From assembly GCA_964291445.2 (NCBI GenBank), contig OZ219864.1, positions 310,001 to 374,000 of the forward strand: a DNA stretch of 64,000 bases, read 5' to 3'. Below, one piece after another: positions 59,996-64,000 of this stretch. Every line of letters begins with the position of its first letter. Position 1 is the first letter of the stretch. The DNA is from JAPOXR01 sp964291445 (GTDB lineage: Bacteria; Pseudomonadota; Alphaproteobacteria; Rhodobacterales; Rhodobacteraceae). The translations under genes were made by a program, and so were the position numbers. A model generated the notes under the pieces. It worked only from the letters and a program-made list of their open reading frames with translations. It made no database searches and had not been told where the DNA came from.

Positions 59996-60277
59996 GATGC
60001 ACCCTCGTATGTAGACACACCCCCAAGGCGCAAGCCGAAATTGGAGCATCCTGTGAAACGCAGATGAGGGGCATTGTCGCAAGTCCGGCCTCCGGGATGC
60101 AGCAAGCCGCAGAAGGCAGGGCGGGACCAGAAGAATCACGGTCGCCATTCGAATGCTGGTGCTGCAGGCAGTTGCCGAAGAATGCCGGCCAGTTGGCGCC
60201 AGGCTCCCGAATCATCGTGGCTTTCATGCGAGGATGCCCGGCTGCCCCTCGGGGTCGTGCCCTGCGGAGTGTGGCCG

Positions 60278-61459
60278 TCAGGCTTGCCCCTGGCAGTCCA
60301 GGCGCTCGAGCATCTCGCCCAATTTGGCAAGCGGAACCACCTCGCCATCCCGCCGAAGCTGTCGTTCTGAACCGCCATAGATTACGGCCTTGCCGACGAT
60401 GCCCGGCAGCACCCTTGCCACCCGGCCCAGCGATTCGAACCAGTTGGAGGCAACCGTCATGCCCGACTTGATCTCGATGGCCCCCAGGCCATCGGCGTGC
60501 TCGTAGAGCAGGTCGCATTCCAGGCCGCGGCTGTCCCTGTAGAATGACAGGTTGGACCGGCGGCCCCGATTGAAACGGTGCTTGAGCGCCTCCACCACGA
60601 CGGCATTCTCGAACAGCGGCCCGCGGAGCGGGTGGGTGCCGACCTGACCGGCATTCTCGATGCCAATGAGATGACTCGCCAGCCCGACATCATGAAAGTA
60701 CAGCTTGGGGGCCTTGACCAGCCGCTTGCGGATATTGGCATGAAACGGCGGTAGCCGGAACACGACATGACTCGCCTCCAGGACCGTGAGCCAGCTGCTT
60801 GCCGTGGTATGGGACACGCCGGCATCTGCACCCAAGGATGACAGGTTGGCCAACTGACCCACACGCCCGGCGCACAGGCGGACGAAACGACGGAAGTTTG
60901 CAAGATTGCGGATCTCGCCGATCCTGCGCACGTCGCGCTCGACATAGGTTTCGAAGTAGTCGCCGTGCGCCTGCCGGGCCTCGAGTTTCCGGTGGTGGAT
61001 CCGGGGGTAGAAACCCGAATACAGCATGTCGTCAATGCTGTCGCTCGCACCGCTTCGCCGACGTTCGGCCAGCGAGAATGGTAGCAGGCGAAGCAGCGCC
61101 GTGCGGCCGGCAAGTGACTGGTTGATGGCATCGGAGAGCCGGAACTGCTCGCTCCCCGTTAGCACGAACAGCCCGTTCCGCCCGACCTCATCGGCCATGA
61201 CTTGCAGGTAGGACAGGAGATCGGGGACACGCTGGATTTCATCCAGGATTGCCCCCTCGCCGAGACGGGCAAGAAACCGCCGCGGATCACTCTCGGCGAA
61301 TTCCCGCTGATCGGGAGCTTCCAGGTTGACATATTCGAGATGCGGGAAGGTGGCGCGGCAGAGCGTGGTTTTGCCGGACTGTCGTGGCCCGGTCACCGTG
61401 ACGAATGGATACTGCGTGAACAGGCTGGCCAGGCATGGTGCAATCTCGCGCTCAATCAT
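60278..61459 (-). CDS. AAA_14/DUF4143 ATPase
   Basis: A 393-residue ATPase of the family with an N-terminal AAA_14 domain and C-terminal DUF4143. P-loop FVTVTGPRQSGKTTLCRATFP (about 17-37), YVNLEAPDQREFAESDPRRFL, Walker B GAILDEIQRVPDLLSYL, sensor LFVLTGSEQF, then RDVRRIGEIRNLANFRRFVRLCAGRVGQLANLSSLG (winged helix) and a C-terminal nuclease-like fold with RDSRGLECDLLYEHADGLGAIEIKSG (D/E-x-K). Such genes are widespread, often on mobile DNA; their function is poorly known. ATG at 61459 is used; GTG 61468 is possible. The spacing to neighbours gives no operon. Confidence 0.88.
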   Translation of the reverse strand: MIEREIAPCLASLFTQYPFVTVTGPRQSGKTTLCRATFPHLEYVNLEAPDQREFAESDPRRFLARLGEGAILDEIQRVPDLLSYLQVMADEVGRNGLFVLTGSEQFRLSDAINQSLAGRTALLRLLPFSLAERRRSGASDSIDDMLYSGFYPRIHHRKLEARQAHGDYFETYVERDVRRIGEIRNLANFRRFVRLCAGRVGQLANLSSLGADAGVSHTTASSWLTVLEASHVVFRLPPFHANIRKRLVKAPKLYFHDVGLASHLIGIENAGQVGTHPLRGPLFENAVVVEALKHRFNRGRRSNLSFYRDSRGLECDLLYEHADGLGAIEIKSGMTVASNWFESLGRVARVLPGIVGKAVIYGGSERQLRRDGEVVPLAKLGEMLERLDCQGQA

Positions 61460-61733
61460 GGCTTTCACTAGTCCGATGACAGGCCATTTGCAAGTTATAA
61501 ATGCAATTTGTGCAAGATGGCGGCGGCCAGCGATCGATTCACCCTGATCGAAGGCATCTCCCCGGCAATCGATGCATCGGCGGCCCGGCTGGCCACGCCG
61601 TGTTCCAGCGACGCGGTCATCGGCGGCGAGCTGGGCCGGCGCAAGCACCTGGCTTGCCGGACGACCCGAGGGCAGCGGCAGTCATCCCGTAACCGAATTC
61701 CCTCGTCACACGCCGCTGGACCTGGCGACGGTT

Positions 61734-63578
61734 TCAACCTGCCTTCCGGTCTTCGGCGTGGTCGATGCCGATGAATCCTCCGAGTTGGCGATCCCAATGC
61801 TGCGAGAATTGTCCGCCAAGGGCCAACAACTCGTCATGCGTCCCCTGCTCGACCACCCTGCCATTCTCGAGAACGATAATCCGGTGCATGCGCAGGATCG
61901 TGGACAGCCGGTGGGCGATGGCGATCACCGTCTTCTGTTTCATGACATGAATCAGCGCGTCCTGGATCGAGGCCTCCACGGTCGAATCGAGCGCCGACGT
62001 TGCTTCATCGAGTATGAGGATCGGTGCATCCTTGAGCACGGCCCTGGCAAGGGCAATCCGCTGCCGCTGTCCACCCGACAGCCTGACCCCACGCTCGCCG
62101 AGATAGGCATCGTAGCCGCGGCGCCCGAACTGGTCCTCAAGTTCGAGAATGAATTCGTGGGCTTCCGCCCGCCTGGCGGCCCCGACGATCTCGTCAGCCG
62201 AGGCTCCGGGCTTGCCATAGGCAATGTTCTCCATGGCCGACCGGTTGAACATGGCCGTTTCCTGGGTGACCATGCTGATCTGGCTGCGCAGCCGCTCCTG
62301 GGTCAACTCGCCCAGGTCATGGCCGTCAATCCGGATTGATCCCGTCTCGGGATCATAAAGACGCATCAGCAGGGCGGCGCAGGTCGATTTTCCGGCCCCG
62401 GACGAGCCAACCAGCCCCACATGCTCCCGAGCGGCAATTCGGAAGCTGACATTGCGCAGCCCGCCTTCATGCCGGTCATAGGCAAAGGTCACGTTGCTGA
62501 ACTCGATCTCGCCCGACAGCTTCACCTCTGACAGCGCCCCTTCCCGGTCGCGCATGGCGTGCGAGACCGCCAGCGTGCGCATGCCATCCTCTGCCTCGCC
62601 GATATTCGAGTAGATCGCCATCATGACGAAGCTGACCCAACCCGACATCTGTGCGATGCGGATCGAGACCGCCCCGGTTGCGGCAATGTCTCCCGCCGTC
62701 GCCGCCCCCTGCGACCATAGCATCAGGGCGCCGCCGACAAGTGTGACCGGCAATGCTCCCGACACCGACATCAGCGAGAATCGGAACCCCGACGCCACGC
62801 GCCCGAAACCCAGCGCCTTCAGGCGGAAATTCTGCAGCGCGTCCAGGGCCGCCCGGTCCTCGTATTGCCGGTGCGCAAACAGCTTGACCGTGCGGATATT
62901 GGTGATGGTGTCGACGATCTGCCCGGAGAGGTTCGACCGGGCGCCAGCCCGTTCCCGCGAATGCATCCGTATGCGCGGCAGGAACCAGCGAATGAGCAGC
63001 ACGTAGATCACCACCCACATGGCCAGCGCTGCCGCGACCCGCAGGTCAATCGACGACAGCAGCACCATCGATCCGATGAGCGAGGCCACCGCGAATGACA
63101 CGACATTGACCACCTCGACCACGGTGTCGGTCACCGCCCGCGATGCCTGCAGCTGTTTCTGGGCGATCCGCCCGGCAAAGTCATCGTCAAAGAAGGAGAC
63201 CGACTGCTCCAGCGTGTGACGGTGAAGGCGGGAGAGCACCAGGGCGCTGACATTCGGACCGATGACGACAGACGAAAACACCGAACTCAGACCGAACACG
63301 ATCGGGCGGAGCACCAGGAAGAATGCCACCGCCGCCGCCAGCAGCACCGCGTTCTCGGCAAACAGCAGGCTTCTCTCGGTAGCCAGGGCGCTGTCGATGA
63401 CCAGGCCCAGCAGCAGGGCCGTGTAGACTTCGAGAGTTCCCGCCAGCATCGACACCGCCGACCCGGTACAGATGGCCGGCAACGCCCCCTTCAGGCACCA
63501 GATGTAGAAGCTGCCGAGAGTCCGTGGCGGCTCGCCAGCCGAGGGCGCGTAGGGATCGAATTTCCACAGTTTCATCAT
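61734..63578 (-). CDS. ABC exporter: fused membrane and ATPase domains
   Basis: A 614-residue type IV ABC half-transporter. The membrane part has about 6 helices (residues about 20-310) with SRLHRHTLEQSVSFFDDDFAGRIAQKQLQASRAV and IRTVKLFAHRQYE coupling helices. The ATPase part (about 340-590) has VGLVGSSGAGKST, SQISMVTQETAMFNRSAMENIAYG (Q-loop), YDAYLGERGVRLSGGQRQRIALARAVLKDAPILILDEATSALDS and IAHRLSTIL. It resembles MsbA/ABCB-type multidrug or lipid exporters and probably works as a homodimer. Two adjacent ATGs (63578, 63575) precede KLWKFDPY; the longer frame to 63686 is not supported. Substrate unknown. Confidence 0.9.
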   Translation of the reverse strand: MMKLWKFDPYAPSAGEPPRTLGSFYIWCLKGALPAICTGSAVSMLAGTLEVYTALLLGLVIDSALATERSLLFAENAVLLAAAVAFFLVLRPIVFGLSSVFSSVVIGPNVSALVLSRLHRHTLEQSVSFFDDDFAGRIAQKQLQASRAVTDTVVEVVNVVSFAVASLIGSMVLLSSIDLRVAAALAMWVVIYVLLIRWFLPRIRMHSRERAGARSNLSGQIVDTITNIRTVKLFAHRQYEDRAALDALQNFRLKALGFGRVASGFRFSLMSVSGALPVTLVGGALMLWSQGAATAGDIAATGAVSIRIAQMSGWVSFVMMAIYSNIGEAEDGMRTLAVSHAMRDREGALSEVKLSGEIEFSNVTFAYDRHEGGLRNVSFRIAAREHVGLVGSSGAGKSTCAALLMRLYDPETGSIRIDGHDLGELTQERLRSQISMVTQETAMFNRSAMENIAYGKPGASADEIVGAARRAEAHEFILELEDQFGRRGYDAYLGERGVRLSGGQRQRIALARAVLKDAPILILDEATSALDSTVEASIQDALIHVMKQKTVIAIAHRLSTILRMHRIIVLENGRVVEQGTHDELLALGGQFSQHWDRQLGGFIGIDHAEDRKAG

Positions 63579-63875
63579 GGGCAATCGGCAGCATCGGATT
63601 CGAACCGCAAGTATTCCATGTATCGCCCGGGCCGGCCAGTTCGGTCGTTCCTGGCCAGGCGGGTCGGTATTCGGCGAGCATTTCAAGTGCCGATTGCAGA
63701 CCCGGCCTGTCTGGCAAGGATCGCCGGATCACCAATCAACTGCAATTTGCCACATGAAATTGCCAAAGTGCTACACCCGGCCAGGCCTGGAAGGTAATGT
63801 GGCGTTGCCGGCCGGCGATGACGGCGGGCGCGCAGTCTCCGGCTGCCTGCCGGGCAGTCACTTGCGGGAGGAGGG

Positions 63876-64000
63876 ATGAAGGACCCGATCCACTGGTACG
63901 AGACCAATGCCGACAGCGTCGTTGCTCGCTACGAGGCGTTGCAATTCCCCGAGGTGCATGGCTGGCTCATGGAATTGTTGCCGGAGCCTCCAGCCAGGGT
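63876..64000 (+). CDS. Class I SAM-dependent methyltransferase, N-terminus (runs off the window)
   Basis: The ATG at 63876 has a strong GGGAGGAGGG ribosome site. The first 41 codons read MKDPIHWYETNADSVVARY, then EALQFPEVHGWLMELLPE and PPARV. This is the lead-in (helix before motif I) of a methyltransferase group whose next residues are usually the SAM-binding LDVGAGSGRD. The glycine motif itself lies outside the window, so assignment rests on the lead-in pattern. The 297-base gap between it and the exporter gene is divergent and holds no other gene. Confidence 0.65.
   Translation, partial: MKDPIHWYETNADSVVARYEALQFPEVHGWLMELLPEPPAR

Noticed and set aside
63590..63670. Minus-strand GGTTCGAATCC resembling a tRNA T-loop
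   Set aside because: The T-stem does not extend to five pairs and no acceptor, D- or anticodon stems can be formed around it.

Overview
The window is high-GC bacterial DNA with the gene content and gene orders of an alphaproteobacterium. The evidence is rsfS-rlmH-gpmI and ctpA/rppH on one strand, a petP-petR pair divergent from a branched-chain aminotransferase, a two-component 2-oxoacid:ferredoxin oxidoreductase (iorA-iorB), a TPP-riboswitch-controlled thiBPQ operon, and many rbs/liv-type ABC transporters. Genus cannot be fixed from the sequence alone. All assignments come from reading sequence and motifs; no database search was run.

Layout. 0-2.4 kb: edge of a membrane-protein gene and an AmiC-like ligand-binding protein divergent from a MarR regulator, with a shared 12-bp promoter motif. 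2.4-6.5 kb (minus strand): aminotransferase, methyltransferase, rppH and ctpA. 6.5-7.1 kb: a palindrome and a degenerate second copy of part of ctpA. 7.2-16.9 kb (plus): a tightly packed carbohydrate/polyol uptake and oxidation operon with an SDR, three Gfo/Idh/MocA dehydrogenases, an isomerase and an RbsABCC-type transporter. 17.2-18.9 kb: an NCS2 permease carrying an extra RsbW-like C-terminal domain. 19.3-20.3 kb: a decayed HigB toxin, an intact antitoxin and a scrap of a TraA-type relaxase/helicase. 20.5-35.3 kb: a catabolic block with iorAB and a kynureninase/kynurenine-formamidase fusion on the minus strand. Divergent from it are an aldo/keto reductase, a complete Liv-type transporter, RidA, SRPBCC and an AKR-RidA fusion. 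35.3-41.5 kb: a 1650-residue Calx-beta autotransporter preceded by a near-consensus promoter that abuts a 20-copy octamer array, the whole flanked by related direct repeats. 41.6 kb: the C-terminal stub of a tyrosine recombinase. 41.8-45.5 kb: gpmI, vapBC, rlmH, rsfS. 45.9-51.8 kb: deacetylase, petRP, aminotransferase, dehydratase, P450, xseB. 52.3-53.9 kb: wreck of a DUF4338-ISAs1 transposase gene. 54-57.4 kb: TPP riboswitch and thiBPQ. 57.6-64 kb: NnrS, an unknown protein, an AAA/DUF4143 ATPase, an ABC exporter and the start of a methyltransferase.

Interpretation. In many alphaproteobacteria gpmI, envC and ctpA are adjacent. Here gpmI and ctpA face the same way but lie about 35 kb apart, envC is absent, and the gap is bounded by a ctpA fragment on one side and an integrase stub on the other. 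I read 6.5-41.8 kb as a genomic island, or stacked islands, carrying mainly catabolic cargo and one surface protein. The most novel-looking parts are the kynureninase-formamidase/IorAB/Liv/Rid catabolic cluster, the NCS2-RsbW fusion, the repeat-led promoter of the autotransporter, and the micro-duplications at gene junctions in the Rid cluster.
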